Program-made: the position numbers and the translations under genes | Assembly: GCA_929200315.1 (NCBI GenBank) | Contig: CAKMZB010000003.1 | Location: forward strand, 97,586-161,585 | Direction: 5' to 3' | DNA: 64,000 nt | Source of the DNA: an uncultured Alphaproteobacteria bacterium | GTDB taxonomy: Bacteria > Pseudomonadota > Alphaproteobacteria > Rhizobiales > Rhizobiaceae | The notes under the pieces: model-generated | What the model was told of the DNA's origin: nothing | Seen by the model: the letters and a program-made list of their open reading frames with translations, nothing else | Databases searched by the model: none | Shown here: piece after piece, positions 26,985 through 36,559 of the stretch | Position numbering within the stretch: position 1 is the first letter of the stretch | Layout of the letters: the number at the start of each line of letters is the position of its first letter

Positions 26985-28607
26985 ATGACCGGTATTTTCG
27001 CGGACTACGTGATTGTCGGAGCTGGGTCGGCTGGCTGCGTTCTGGCCAATCGTTTGTCCGCAGATCCCGACGTCAGCGTTGTGCTGATGGAGGCAGGTGG
27101 TCGAGATTGGAACCCGTGGATCCACGTCCCTGTCGGCTATTTCAAAACGATGCACAATCCGTCTGTCGACTGGTGTTACCGGACTGAACCAGACCCTGGG
27201 CTCAATGGTCGCCAACTCGATTGGCCGCGCGGGAAGGTGATGGGTGGCTCGTCGTCGCTTAACGGACTTCTATACGTCCGCGGTCAACCACAGGATTATG
27301 ACCGGTGGCGCCAAATGGGTAACACGGGGTGGGGGTGGGACGACGTTCTTCCGCTGTTTAAACGGTCTGAGAAGCAGGAGCGGGGAGCCGATGAATTTCA
27401 TGGCGATCAAGGGGCTCTCCATGTCTCAAATATGCGCCTTCAGCGGCCAATCTGCGACGCTTGGGTCGCAGCAGCACAAGCTGCCGGTTATCCATTCAAC
27501 CCGGATTACAACGGCGCGGCCCAGGAGGGCGTCGGATACTTTCAGCTGACTGCACACAGGGGACGGCGCTGCTCAAGTGCAGTCGCTTTTGTCAACCCGG
27601 TTCGCGACCGCAAGAACCTGACAATTCTGACCAAGGCACAGGCACGACGTATCACCTTTGAAGGAAACAAAGCTGTCGGTGTGACCTACAATGACCGAGC
27701 CGGAAATGAGCAAGTCGTCCGTTCCAGAGGAGAGATCATCGTTTCCTCCGGCGCTATCGGTTCACCGCAGCTGCTAATGGTCTCCGGCATCGGCGCGGGT
27801 ACAGAATTGACTGCGCAAGGTGTTGATGTGGTGCGTGATCTGCCCGGCGTGGGCAAGAATCTGCAAGACCATTTGCAGGCGCGCCTGGTGTTTAAATGCA
27901 ACGAACCGACATTGAACGACGAGGTTCGCAGCCTCATCAACCAGGCACGTATTGCTCTAAAATACGCTCTCTTCCGGGCCGGGCCAATGACGATGGCCGC
28001 CAGTCTGGCAACAGGGTTTATCAAGACCAGCGATCATGTGGAGACACCGGACATTCAATTCCATGTTCAGCCTTGGTCCGCAGACAGTCCTGGTGAAGGT
28101 GTGCATCCGTTTTCAGCGTTCACCATGTCGGTGTGTCAGCTTCGTCCCGAAAGCCGCGGCCGGATCGCGTTGGCGTCGTCAGACATCAGCGTCCATCCGA
28201 AAATCCACCCTAATTATCTCGCGACCCAGACTGATTGCCAGACAATTGTCGAAGGGGTGAAAATAGCTCGGCGTATCGCCAAACATGCGCCTCTTGAATC
28301 CAAGATATCACAGGAGTTCCGTCCCGACGCATCGTTAGACTTAGACGATTATGAGGGCACCCTGGATTGGGCGCGCAACCATTCGTCATCAATCTACCAC
28401 CCGACCGGAACTTGCAAAATGGGTCCCGGAAAGGATGCCGTCGTGGACGCTCGTCTGCGGGTTCACGGAATTGAAGGCTTACGGGTAGCCGATTGCTCGA
28501 TCATGCCGGAAATTGTCTCCGGCAACACCAATGCGCCCGCCATTATGATCGGCGAAAAAGCATCCGACCTCATCATCGAGGATCGCCGCAACGGCACTGG
28601 CCACTAA
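26985..28607 (+). CDS. iseJ: GMC-family isethionate dehydrogenase
   Basis: A 540-residue flavoprotein of the glucose-methanol-choline oxidoreductase family. The FAD-binding GAGSAG (residues 13-18) with VLMEAGG at the end of strand 2, the GMC signatures (RGKVMGGSSSLNG and SSGAIGSPQLLMVSGIG), and the C-terminal catalytic HPTGTCKMG and SGNTNAPAIMIGEKA are all present. By family it is close to choline dehydrogenase. Directly upstream of xsc and opposite a TRAP importer and an IclR gene, it matches iseJ, which oxidises isethionate to sulfoacetaldehyde. The IseJ activity was, as I recall, described as membrane-linked and cytochrome c-dependent. Full length and no lesions. Confidence 0.85.
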   Translation: MTGIFADYVIVGAGSAGCVLANRLSADPDVSVVLMEAGGRDWNPWIHVPVGYFKTMHNPSVDWCYRTEPDPGLNGRQLDWPRGKVMGGSSSLNGLLYVRGQPQDYDRWRQMGNTGWGWDDVLPLFKRSEKQERGADEFHGDQGALHVSNMRLQRPICDAWVAAAQAAGYPFNPDYNGAAQEGVGYFQLTAHRGRRCSSAVAFVNPVRDRKNLTILTKAQARRITFEGNKAVGVTYNDRAGNEQVVRSRGEIIVSSGAIGSPQLLMVSGIGAGTELTAQGVDVVRDLPGVGKNLQDHLQARLVFKCNEPTLNDEVRSLINQARIALKYALFRAGPMTMAASLATGFIKTSDHVETPDIQFHVQPWSADSPGEGVHPFSAFTMSVCQLRPESRGRIALASSDISVHPKIHPNYLATQTDCQTIVEGVKIARRIAKHAPLESKISQEFRPDASLDLDDYEGTLDWARNHSSSIYHPTGTCKMGPGKDAVVDARLRVHGIEGLRVADCSIMPEIVSGNTNAPAIMIGEKASDLIIEDRRNGTGH

Positions 28608-28645
28608 ACCCAAGTCACGCTTATCTACTGCAAAGGAATTTCACC

Positions 28646-30427
28646 ATGAAGATGACGACCGAAGAGGCTTTTGTAAAAGTCTTACAGATGCATGGCATCG
28701 AACATTCATTCGGAATTATCGGCTCAGCTATGATGCCGATCTCTGATCTCTTCCCGGCAGCTGACATCAAGTTTTGGGACTGTGCCCACGAGGTCAACGC
28801 CGGCATGAGCGCTGATGGTTACACAAGGGCCACCGGTAAGATGTCCATGGCCATAGCACAAAACGGCCCAGGCATCACAAATCTCGTCACGCCCATCATC
28901 ACCGCATATTGGAACCACACGCCTTTGCTGCTGGTCACACCGCAGGCTGCCAACAAATCGATTGGGCAAGGCGGATTTCAGGAAATGCAGCAAATGCGCC
29001 TGTTTGCTGATTGCGTTTGCTATCAGGAAGAGGTCCGTGACCCATCCCGTATCGCTGAGGTGCTAAACCGTGTGATCCTAAAGGCGTTCCGCGGGTCTGC
29101 GCCTGCTCAGATCAACATTCCGCGCGATATGTGGACACAGGTCATTGATATCGAATTGCCTCAGGTGGTGCGAATTGATCATCCAGCCGGTGATGCTGAT
29201 GCCATTACCGCTGCAGCAGACCTTCTCTCGTCGGCAAAGTTCCCGGTTATCCTCAATGGCGCAGGTGTTGTGCTTTCCGGGGCGATCCCCACCAGTGCCG
29301 CTCTTGCAGAGCGGCTGTCAGCTCCCGTTTGCTGCAACTATCAGCACAATGATGCATTCCCGGGCCGCCATCCGCTGTCATGTGGGCCTTTGGGCTATAA
29401 CGGCTCTAAAGCGGCTATGGATATGATCTCTCAGGCTGATGTCATCTTGGCACTGGGTACACGGCTCAATCCGTTCTCATCGTTGCCAGCCTATCAGACC
29501 GAATACTGGCCAAAGGATGCAAAAATCATTCAGGTCGATATTAACGCCGACCGTATTGGCCTTACCAAGAAAGTTGCTGTGGGCATTCAGGGCGATGCCC
29601 GAAAAGTCGCTGCTGCTATTCTCGGGCAACTCTCTGATGATGCAGGTGACACCGGTCGCGACGACCGTCTTGGCGCGGTGGCACAGGCTAAATCGGCCTG
29701 GGCGCAGCAGCTCTCGTCTATGGATCACGAAGACGACGATCCAGGCATCACTTGGAACAGCCGTGCTCGCGACCGTGAGCCGGAGCGTATGAGCCCGCGT
29801 CAGGCTTGGCGCGCTATCCAGGCCGGCATGCCTGACAACGCCATCATCTCCACTGATATTGGTAACAACTGCGCCATCGGCAACGCCTATCCCACTTTTG
29901 AAAAAGGCCGGAGCTACATGTCTCCTGGCCTATTTGGTCCCTGCGGTTATGGGCTACCGTCCATTCTTGGCGCCAAAATAGGGTGCCCAGACATGCCCTG
30001 TATCGGTTTTGCGGGAGACGGCGCATTTGGCATTTCGATGAACGAGATGACGGCCTGTGGCCGTGGCGATTGGCCCGGCATTACAATGGTTATTTTCCGC
30101 AACTATCAGTGGGGTGCAGAAAAGCGAAACACCACATTATGGTTTGATGACAATTTTGTCGGCACCGAACTCAACCAAGGCGTCAACTACGCAAAGATTG
30201 CAGAAGGCTGCGGCGTCAAGGGCGTTCAGGTCAGCACGTCGGCAGAACTCACCGAAGCTTTAGACACCGCAGTTGATGAACAGATGAAGAGCAACACGAC
30301 GACCTTCATCGAAGTCATTCTCAACCAAGAGCTTGGTGAACCGTTCCGCCGCGATGCTATGAAACCACCTGTTTCCATCGCCGGTATTTCCAAGGATGAT
30401 TTTGTTCCGCAAACACCGCGCGTTTAA
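28646..30427 (+). CDS. xsc: sulfoacetaldehyde acetyltransferase
   Basis: A 593-residue thiamine-diphosphate enzyme that converts sulfoacetaldehyde and phosphate to acetyl phosphate and sulfite. The start ATG follows AAGGAATTT. Visible features are the N-terminal TPP-family segment with the conserved glutamate (CAHEVNAGMSADGYTRATGK), the MAIAQNGPGITNLVTP loop, and the metal/TPP motif GDGAFGISMNEM...FRN. Acetolactate-synthase relatives lack the Xsc-type GSAMMPISDLFP start seen here. It follows iseJ by 38 bases. The frame is open upstream into iseJ, but that extension is not meaningful. Confidence 0.95.
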   Translation: MKMTTEEAFVKVLQMHGIEHSFGIIGSAMMPISDLFPAADIKFWDCAHEVNAGMSADGYTRATGKMSMAIAQNGPGITNLVTPIITAYWNHTPLLLVTPQAANKSIGQGGFQEMQQMRLFADCVCYQEEVRDPSRIAEVLNRVILKAFRGSAPAQINIPRDMWTQVIDIELPQVVRIDHPAGDADAITAAADLLSSAKFPVILNGAGVVLSGAIPTSAALAERLSAPVCCNYQHNDAFPGRHPLSCGPLGYNGSKAAMDMISQADVILALGTRLNPFSSLPAYQTEYWPKDAKIIQVDINADRIGLTKKVAVGIQGDARKVAAAILGQLSDDAGDTGRDDRLGAVAQAKSAWAQQLSSMDHEDDDPGITWNSRARDREPERMSPRQAWRAIQAGMPDNAIISTDIGNNCAIGNAYPTFEKGRSYMSPGLFGPCGYGLPSILGAKIGCPDMPCIGFAGDGAFGISMNEMTACGRGDWPGITMVIFRNYQWGAEKRNTTLWFDDNFVGTELNQGVNYAKIAEGCGVKGVQVSTSAELTEALDTAVDEQMKSNTTTFIEVILNQELGEPFRRDAMKPPVSIAGISKDDFVPQTPRV

Positions 30428-30437
30428 GCGCTCACGC

Positions 30438-30468
30438 AAACTGGTGGGCGAGCAGCGCCCGCCAGTTT
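30438..30468 (+). terminator. stem-loop after xsc
   Basis: AAACTGGTGGGCG pairs with CGCCCGCCAGTTT (13 bp, one G-T wobble) around a five-base loop, ten bases after the xsc stop. No long T run follows, so it may stabilise the xsc transcript or cause partial termination ahead of the exporter gene. Confidence 0.55.
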
Positions 30469-30537
30469 AACATTTCTGCCTCCGGTAGATTTCGGCACCA
30501 TCAATATCGAATTACGTAATCCTGACTGGAGTCGTTA

Positions 30538-31569
30538 GTGACCAACCACAATGCAGCATCTGCGTTTCGTCAGCGCATCGTTCCATTTCTGAGCCAAAAT
30601 GGACCTGGTTTTCTCGTCGCGCTCGTAGTCGCTGTTACCGCGCAATTCCTATCCGAGCACTACGGTGCTCCGGCGATGTTGATGGCGCTGCTTCTGGGCA
30701 TAGCTTTTCACTTCCTTGCCGAAGAAGGCCCCTGTGTCGAAGGGATCGCATTTACTGCCAAAACGGTACTGAGAATCGGCGTAGCGCTTCTTGGTGCTCG
30801 CATTAGTGTTGAGCTGGTGATTGCTCTGGGCTGGCAACAGCTTTTGATGGTGTTTGTCGCTGTCGTGCTTACTGTCCTGTTTGGTCTCGTCGCAGCCCGA
30901 CTTCTGGGTCGCGGTTGGCGGTTGGGTTTGTTGACCGGTGGCTCGGTTGCCATTTGCGGTGCATCGGCAGCAATGGCCATTGCTGCAGTTCTTCCAAAGA
31001 ACGAACACTCAGAACGCAATCTAATTTTCACGGTGCTCAGCGTTACAATCCTGAGTACCGTTGCGATGGTTGCCTACCCGGCTATCACGCAAATGCTGGA
31101 GCTGGATCATCAGCAGACCGGTGTGTTTCTGGGAGCTACCATCCATGATGTCGCTCAGGTTGTGGGTGCCGGCTTTTCCGTTTCAGAGGAAACTGGTGAA
31201 ACCGCAACGACAGTCAAGCTTATTCGGGTAGCGATGCTGGCGCCAGTTGTTCTCATCTTTGGCCTGGTTATTCGCGCTGCAATGAGTCGGGAAGCAGAGA
31301 CTGGCAAGCATCCGCCGCTGATCCCGTTCTTTGTGGTCATGTTTCTAATATTCGCTGGCCTGAATTCGACCGGATTGATTCCGCCTTCCATCCAATCCGG
31401 ATTGTCTGATTTTTCGCGCTGGGCGCTTCTCACATCAATTGCGGCTGTCGGAATGAAGACATCGCTGCGGACTCTGAAGGATGTTGGCGGTCAGGCTATC
31501 ATTCTCATTGTTGCTGAAACGATCTTTCTCGCGGGGTTTATCCTCTACGGCATCACGTTACTTTCATAG
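30538..31569 (+). CDS. YeiH/TauZ-type putative sulfate or sulfite exporter
   Basis: A 343-residue integral membrane protein of the COG2855/YeiH family, about ten helices. It has the typical segments MALLLGIAFHFL, GVALLGARIS, GGSVAICGASAAMAIAAVLP (a strongly conserved family signature) and GATIHDVAQVVGAG. Relatives named TauZ and SuyZ sit in sulfonate-degradation operons and are thought to release the sulfur anion produced. Start GTG at 30538 with GGAG seven bases upstream. The direction and the anion are inferred from context. Confidence 0.85.
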   Translation: MTNHNAASAFRQRIVPFLSQNGPGFLVALVVAVTAQFLSEHYGAPAMLMALLLGIAFHFLAEEGPCVEGIAFTAKTVLRIGVALLGARISVELVIALGWQQLLMVFVAVVLTVLFGLVAARLLGRGWRLGLLTGGSVAICGASAAMAIAAVLPKNEHSERNLIFTVLSVTILSTVAMVAYPAITQMLELDHQQTGVFLGATIHDVAQVVGAGFSVSEETGETATTVKLIRVAMLAPVVLIFGLVIRAAMSREAETGKHPPLIPFFVVMFLIFAGLNSTGLIPPSIQSGLSDFSRWALLTSIAAVGMKTSLRTLKDVGGQAIILIVAETIFLAGFILYGITLLS

Positions 31570-31617
31570 AGGCCGCCTGGAGACGGTGGTTGACCAACAG
31601 CAGTTTAGGAGTGCCCG

Positions 31618-32649
31618 ATGAAGCCCTTGGAGACCCTGCTTAGCAATGCGGCGCGCTCTGATCGCAAGATCGTTTTGAGTGAGGGGAATGATCCCAGAGT
31701 GGTTGAAGCCGCAATCGAAGCCACGCGGAAAAAAATTGCCCGGATAATCCTGGTTGGCGCGCGCGCCGAGGTTGAAAAACAATTGGCATCGTTTGGATCG
31801 GTGGCCGGCGAAAGGATCGAAATTTTCGATCCAGACACGTCGGATATCATGCCGTCATTTAGCGAAGCTTATCATGCATTGCGCGCGCACAAAGGCATGA
31901 CGCTTGAACGTGCAGAGGAAGACGTTCGCAACCCTGCCATCTGCGCAGCACTTTTGGTCCGACTGGGATATGCTGACGGCACACTCGGCGGAGCCGTTCT
32001 GACGACTGCAGAAATTGTCCGTGCGGCACTGACCGTGATTGGTCTGGCCAAGAACGCCAAGCTTGTCTCAAGCTTCTTTCTGATGCTGTTTTGTGCTGAC
32101 CATCACGTCAAGAAAGGCGCGCATGTTTTCGCTGACGCCGGGCTCGTTGTAGATCCGAATGCTGAGGAATTGGCAGAAATTGCCATTCAATCAGCTGGTT
32201 CTTTTCATGCCCTGCTTGAAGAAACTGCACGCATCGCAATGCTGTCTTTTTCAACACGCGGAAGCTCAACCCACCGTGCGGTGTCTAAAGTTGTGAAGGC
32301 CACAGATATCATCCGGAACAGAGCGCCAAATCTGATAGTTGACGGTGAGCTTCAATTTGATGCCGCTTTTGTTCCTGAAGTAGCGAGCAGAAAGGCACCT
32401 GATTCACCCCTAAAAGGTGAGGCCAATGTCTTTGTTTTCCCCAGTCTGGAATCCGGCAACATCGCCTACAAGATCGGACAGCGACTTGGTCATGCAGTTG
32501 CAATTGGCCCAATCCTTCAAGGGCTGGCCTTGCCCGCCAACGACCTTTCTCGTGGCTGTTCAGCAGAAGACGTGTTGTACATGATCGCTGTGACTGCCGC
32601 GCAAGTCAGCGAAACGCGCCAGCTTCAGTCAATCACCCGTCATTCGTAA
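31618..32649 (+). CDS. pta: phosphate acetyltransferase
   Basis: A 343-residue single-domain Pta that turns acetyl phosphate from Xsc plus CoA into acetyl-CoA. It shows the PTA/PTB opening (RKIVLSEGNDPRVVEAA), the RxxPxICAALLVRLGYADGTLGGA segment and MLSFSTRGSS, then the C-terminal FVFPSLESGNIAYKIGQRLG block that lines the active site. AGGAG precedes the ATG. This short type, next to xsc, is the standard partner in sulfonate pathways. It ends the isethionate locus. Confidence 0.92.
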   Translation: MKPLETLLSNAARSDRKIVLSEGNDPRVVEAAIEATRKKIARIILVGARAEVEKQLASFGSVAGERIEIFDPDTSDIMPSFSEAYHALRAHKGMTLERAEEDVRNPAICAALLVRLGYADGTLGGAVLTTAEIVRAALTVIGLAKNAKLVSSFFLMLFCADHHVKKGAHVFADAGLVVDPNAEELAEIAIQSAGSFHALLEETARIAMLSFSTRGSSTHRAVSKVVKATDIIRNRAPNLIVDGELQFDAAFVPEVASRKAPDSPLKGEANVFVFPSLESGNIAYKIGQRLGHAVAIGPILQGLALPANDLSRGCSAEDVLYMIAVTAAQVSETRQLQSITRHS

Positions 32650-32715
32650 GAGCCTCATAGGCGGCGGCTGGCCTGACGGCTGTCTGTGCGGCTTGGGCAA
32701 AAACACTGAATTTTT

Positions 32716-32931
32716 GGCCCGGAGATCCGCTATAAGCACCCGCTGGATGCCGACCGGTCGGTGGAGATCAGCCTTGGTCTGAGCGAGATCTCCAACTTCG
32801 GCGTTGACAACGACACCGGATATCAGGGCGTCATCGAAGACGGCTTCACTCGCGGGCACGTCGACCTCGGCATCGGAGCACAAGACTTCTACTCCTATTG
32901 CGGCGATCTAACCTTTATCTGGACTTTCTAA
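32716..32931 (+). pseudogene. remnant of the autotransporter C-terminus
   Basis: This stretch aligns with 6711-6983, the barrel end of the large autotransporter, with roughly four of five bases identical. It keeps the frame from PEIRYKH to the final WTF and a stop. Compared with the intact copy, 57 bases (19 codons) are missing between two GGCATC hexamers, of which one remains. There is no start or signal, so it cannot make a functional protein. Confidence 0.8.
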
Positions 32932-33345
32932 ACCGAGTACTGGCCCGGAAACGAAAGACAACGAGGATGCTGCCCTGAGCATGATGATCTCATTTGATCT
33001 TGAGGCGCTTCGGTCACCTCGAACGCCTTGTCCAAGTTCCGGTTGAGTGGCGCCAATTGCTGCTCCCGGGCGGCTTGGTCTGATGCTGTGTTCTCCACAC
33101 CATCACTGTCGGCGTCTCGAATGGTGACGTCGCCTTCGCCCTCCGCCGATGATCGTGGTGTCGCCTTCAACGGCCGTGCCCTGCTCGCTCCTGGAGCCGT
33201 TGACGCTGAGGGAGGAGCTGGATGGCCCGGCCTTGTTGCCCGCCGAATCATAGATATTGCTCTGCCCGAAGGTGAGGAAGCGAGGCGTCTGGTGGCGGTG
33301 CCGCTGGCCGTGATCGGCGCGGTGTCGGCGACGATCGACAAATAG
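32928..33345 (-). pseudogene. remnant of a TpsA C-terminus
   Basis: On the minus strand the segment repeats the tail of the 6980-13225 exoprotein: an EGDVTIRDAD stretch, REQQLAPLNRNLDKA, EVTEAPQDQMRSSC and FPGQYSV, with the stop at the same place relative to the converging autotransporter end. Upstream of this the frame shifts, but pieces matching the exoprotein remain (SLSVNGSRSEQ, VEGDTTIIGG). Large internal parts are deleted. It looks like the end of a second, paralogous TPS locus. Confidence 0.75.
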
Positions 33346-33346
33346 T

Positions 33347-34012
33347 ATGAGTGACGCAATTATGGCCTTCTGGAACGCGCCGTTGGACACACCGGACCAT
33401 CGCACCAAGGCCTGTGAAGCCCTCCTCGCAATGCGAGAAAAGCTTGAGCTCCTCAACAAAATCGCCCCGTGGCATATCGAGATCGGCATCGGCCTTAACA
33501 CCGGCGCCTGCTGTGTGGGCAATCTGGGGTCATCCCAGCGCTTCAACTATTCGGCAATCGGGGACGCTGTGAACGTTGCGACACGGGTTGAGGGCCAAAC
33601 CAAACTCTATGGTCTCGACAACCTGCTAGCTCAGGAAACATTGGAGGGGACTGAGGGTTTCGCCACGCTGCAAGTCGATACGATTGCAGTGGTCGGACGC
33701 AACGAACCACTGATCGTCCACACCCTGCTCGGCGATGCAACCCTTTCCAGCGATGCGAGCTTTCTTGCTCTTCGTGATCATCACAGCGACAAGATAAAGG
33801 CTTGGCGTTCTGGCAATATGAATGCCGCCAGAGTCGCAATGCAAGCCACTTTGGAGACCGCAGAGGGCGCGCGCAAAGCGCTAGGGAAAGAAAATCCCAA
33901 CTTCGCTGTGCTCACCAAACTCCATGCCCTCTACGCGGAGCGGATTGATGCTCTTCAGCAGGACGGTGTTCCAGAGGGTTGGGACGGCATCTATCGCGCT
34001 ACATCGAAGTAG
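33347..34012 (+). pseudogene. 5'-truncated class III adenylate/guanylate cyclase
   Basis: About 220 codons match the C-terminal half of a CHASE2-type class III nucleotide cyclase: DAIMAFWNAP, GIGLNTGACCVGN, and RFNYSAIGDAVNVATRVEG with the catalytic Asn/Arg region. The first metal-binding aspartate segment (FTDIRGFT-type), the membrane part and the sensor domain are absent. The homology begins abruptly at about 33351, immediately where the TpsA remnant stops, so a rearrangement has replaced the 5' half. Dimeric cyclases need both metal aspartates, so an active enzyme is unlikely. An ATG at 33347 may be accidental. Confidence 0.75.
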
Positions 34013-34290
34013 ATTTGATAGTGGGCGACAACGCAGCCCGCACGGCGGTTGCCCGCCTCAAGGGCGAATGCAGGCAATCGAGACCGCGTTCAAGCCGAAG
34101 AGTTGCGACCTGCAATTTGCCCAATGACAGCATTCAGCACGCAGTGTGGGGCACAATTGTCACATTTCTCCCCACAGGCCTCGTGCGGATTTGACATTTA
34201 GGTGTCGCATAGGGACGTTAGGCGCTGGCGCGGGCAACACAACACGCCCCCAACGATCAACCATGCGCGCCCCTAAGGGAGGACTATATC
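34013..34290. promoter_or_regulatory. promoter region of ugpB with weak Pho-box-like repeats
   Basis: No gene is evident. The segment TTGACATTTAGGTGTCGC (about 34189-34206) has two half sites, TTGACAT and GTGTCGC, separated by four bases, loosely resembling the PhoB box (two CTGTCAT repeats). ugp genes are often under PhoB control. The match is weak and is offered only as a candidate. Confidence 0.25.
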
Positions 34291-35601
34291 TTGAAACTAC
34301 GTAACCTTTTCCTGTCGACTGCTGTCGCTGCGACTTCAGTCTGGACGGCTGCTGCTAGCGCTGCGGAAATTGAATTCTGGCATGCTTTTACCGGCCGTCT
34401 GGGAGAACTTGTCGCCGAGCAGGTTGAAACCTTCAACTCCAGCCAGAGCGAGCACAAGGTCGTTGCATCCCACAAGGGCAACTATTCCGAAACACTCAAC
34501 GCCGGCATCGCCGCATTCCGTGCCGGTGAACAGCCCAACATCCTGATGGTCTTTGAGGTTGGCACCGCCACCATGATGGCCGCCGATGGCGCCACCAAAC
34601 CCGTCTATAAAGTGATGGAAGAGGCTGGTGCTGACTTCAATCCGGACGCCTATATCGGCTCGGTGAAGGGCTATTACACCACCACCGACGGCAAGATGCT
34701 GTCCCTGCCTTTCAACTCTTCCACACCCGTTCTGTGGGTCAACCGCGACAAGTTGAAGGAAGCCGGAATCGATCCCGATGTGGACATGTCCACATGGGAG
34801 CAGGTTGGCGACGTTCTCGGCCAGCTTAAGTCCAATGGTGTTGATTGCCCGCTGACCACCGCGTGGCAGAGCTGGATCCATCTGGAAAATTTCTCCGCCT
34901 ACCACGACACTCCCTTCGCAACGAAGGACAACGGTTTTGCCGGTACCGACACAGAGCTTGCTCTGAACTCCCCGCTCCAGGTCAAACACATCCAGGCCAT
35001 GGGTGACTGGGCGCAGGACGGCAAATTCTTCTATGCCGGTCGTCGCAACGAGGGCGGTGCCAACTTCCGCTCCGGTGAGTGCGCGCTGTTTACTGAATCC
35101 TCCGCCGGTTACGCGGGCATCAAGAACGAAGCCAAGTTCGACTTTGGCGTTCGCCCGCTGCCTTACTGGTCAGAAGCTGCAGGTGCTCCGCAGAACACCA
35201 TCATTGGTGGTGCTTCGCTGTGGGTCATGGAAGGTCACGAGAGTGACGAGTACAAGGCAGTCGCAGACTTCCTGAACTTCCTCTCCTCCACAGACATCCA
35301 AGCCAAATGGCACCAGGACACCGGCTATCTGCCAATCACGACAGCCGCTGGTGAAAAGACCAAAGCTGACGGTTTTTATGACGCCAATCCGGGCACCGAT
35401 ATTGCGGTGATCCAGATGACCGCCAAAGAGCCCACAGCCAACTCCAAGGGCTTGCGTCTTGGTTCCTTCGATCAGATCCGCGGGATCATCGACGAAGAGC
35501 TGGAAGCTGTTTGGTCCGGCGACAAGACAGCCCAAGCTGCGCTCGACTCTGCCAAGGAGCGCGGCGACCGTTTGCTGCGTCGCTTCGAGCAGAGCAACTA
35601 A
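34291..35601 (+). CDS. ugpB: sn-glycerol-3-phosphate-binding protein UgpB
   Basis: A 436-residue periplasmic binding protein with a signal peptide cut near AASAAE. It has the family opening EIEFWHAFTGRLGE and the well-conserved UgpB segments PFNSSTPVLWVNRD, GGASLWVM and GYLPITTAA. TTG at 34291 is used as start because GGGAGGA lies eight bases upstream. It delivers glycerol 3-phosphate and glycerophosphodiesters to UgpAEC, giving the cell phosphate and glycerol. Intact. Confidence 0.92.
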   Translation: MKLRNLFLSTAVAATSVWTAAASAAEIEFWHAFTGRLGELVAEQVETFNSSQSEHKVVASHKGNYSETLNAGIAAFRAGEQPNILMVFEVGTATMMAADGATKPVYKVMEEAGADFNPDAYIGSVKGYYTTTDGKMLSLPFNSSTPVLWVNRDKLKEAGIDPDVDMSTWEQVGDVLGQLKSNGVDCPLTTAWQSWIHLENFSAYHDTPFATKDNGFAGTDTELALNSPLQVKHIQAMGDWAQDGKFFYAGRRNEGGANFRSGECALFTESSAGYAGIKNEAKFDFGVRPLPYWSEAAGAPQNTIIGGASLWVMEGHESDEYKAVADFLNFLSSTDIQAKWHQDTGYLPITTAAGEKTKADGFYDANPGTDIAVIQMTAKEPTANSKGLRLGSFDQIRGIIDEELEAVWSGDKTAQAALDSAKERGDRLLRRFEQSN

Positions 35602-35617
35602 TCGGTCTTTGACTTTG

Positions 35618-35649
35618 GACCCCGAGGGCGGTTTACCGCCTTCGGAGTC
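35618..35649 (+). terminator. stem-loop between ugpB and ugpA
   Basis: GACCCCGAGGGCGG pairs with CCGCCTTCGGAGTC around a TTTA loop (one C-A mismatch, one wobble), 17 bases after the ugpB stop. It is followed by a pyrimidine-rich TCTCTATT. Such hairpins after binding-protein genes typically raise binding protein over permease. Confidence 0.55.
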
Positions 35650-35677
35650 TCTCTATTAGACGTCTGGCGGGAGCAAC

Positions 35678-36559
35678 ATGGAAAAGCGGGTAACGTTTAA
35701 CGGCTGGCTGCTACCGGCTGCCCTCATCTTTCCGCAGATCCTCATCTCCGCGGTGTTCTTCTTCTATCCGGCCGGCCAGGCGATTTGGCAGTCACTCTTT
35801 ATTCCTGATCCGTTCGGCCTGTCGTCCCGGTTCGTCGGCCTCGGCAATTTCGAATTTCTCTTCAGCGACCCCTTCTACCGCGCATCCTTTGTAACAACCG
35901 CGATCTTCTCGACGCTGGTGACGCTGGTATCCATGATCCCAGCGCTTTTCCTGGCCGTGCTCGCTGACCGCCTCATCAAGGGCGCGGGGGCCTATCGCAC
36001 GATGCTGATCTGGCCCTATGCCGTGGCGCCAGCCATTGCCGGCGTTTTGTGGCTCTTCATGTTCAACACCCGAGTTGGCGTCGTCTCATGGTATCTGGGT
36101 CAACTCGGTTATGACTGGAACCATGTTCTGAACGAGATGGAAGCCATGGGCCTCGTCGTCGTCGCCTCCTCATGGGGGCGGATCAGCTATAACTTCCTCT
36201 TCTTCTTTGCAGCACTTCAGGCCGTACCTCGTTCGGTGATCGAAGCTGCCGCAATTGATGGTGCGCATTTCTGGAAACGGTTCTTTACGATCGTGCTGCC
36301 GCTACTTTCGCCGACCACATTCTTCTTGCTGGTCGTCAACATTGTCTACGCCTTCTTTGAAACCTTCGGCGTGATCCACACAATCACTTCCGGCGGCCCG
36401 CAACAGGCAACCACAATCCTCGTCTACAAAGTCTATTCTGATGGCTTTGTCGGCCAAGACCTTGGCTCCTCCTCAGCCCAGTCGGTTGTCCTTCTGGTGG
36501 TGGTAGGCGTCCTCACCGTGCTGCAATTCAAGTTCGTGGAAAAGAGGGTGCACTATTGA
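35678..36559 (+). CDS. ugpA: glycerol-3-phosphate ABC permease UgpA
   Basis: A 293-residue inner-membrane permease with six helices and the binding-protein-dependent EAA loop seen as [24 protein letters not shown], which docks on the ATPase. The N-terminal [22 protein letters not shown] is typical of UgpA. Its stop (TTGA overlap) couples it to ugpE. Confidence 0.92.
   Translation: MEKRVTFNGWLLPAALIFPQILISAVFFFYPAGQAIWQSLFIPDPFGLSSRFVGLGNFEFLFSDPFYRASFVTTAIFSTLVTLVSMIPALFLAVLADRLIKGAGAYRTMLIWPYAVAPAIAGVLWLFMFNTRVGVVSWYLGQLGYDWNHVLNEMEAMGLVVVASSWGRISYNFLFFFAALQAVPRSVIEAAAIDGAHFWKRFFTIVLPLLSPTTFFLLVVNIVYAFFETFGVIHTITSGGPQQATTILVYKVYSDGFVGQDLGSSSAQSVVLLVVVGVLTVLQFKFVEKRVHY

Noticed and set aside
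28493..28645. Longer xsc frame starting inside iseJ
   Set aside because: The added residues have no similarity to Xsc, and the ATG at 28646 has a good ribosome site.
33347..34012. Intact small nucleotide cyclase
   Set aside because: The first metal-binding half of the catalytic domain is missing and the homology starts abruptly at a rearrangement junction.
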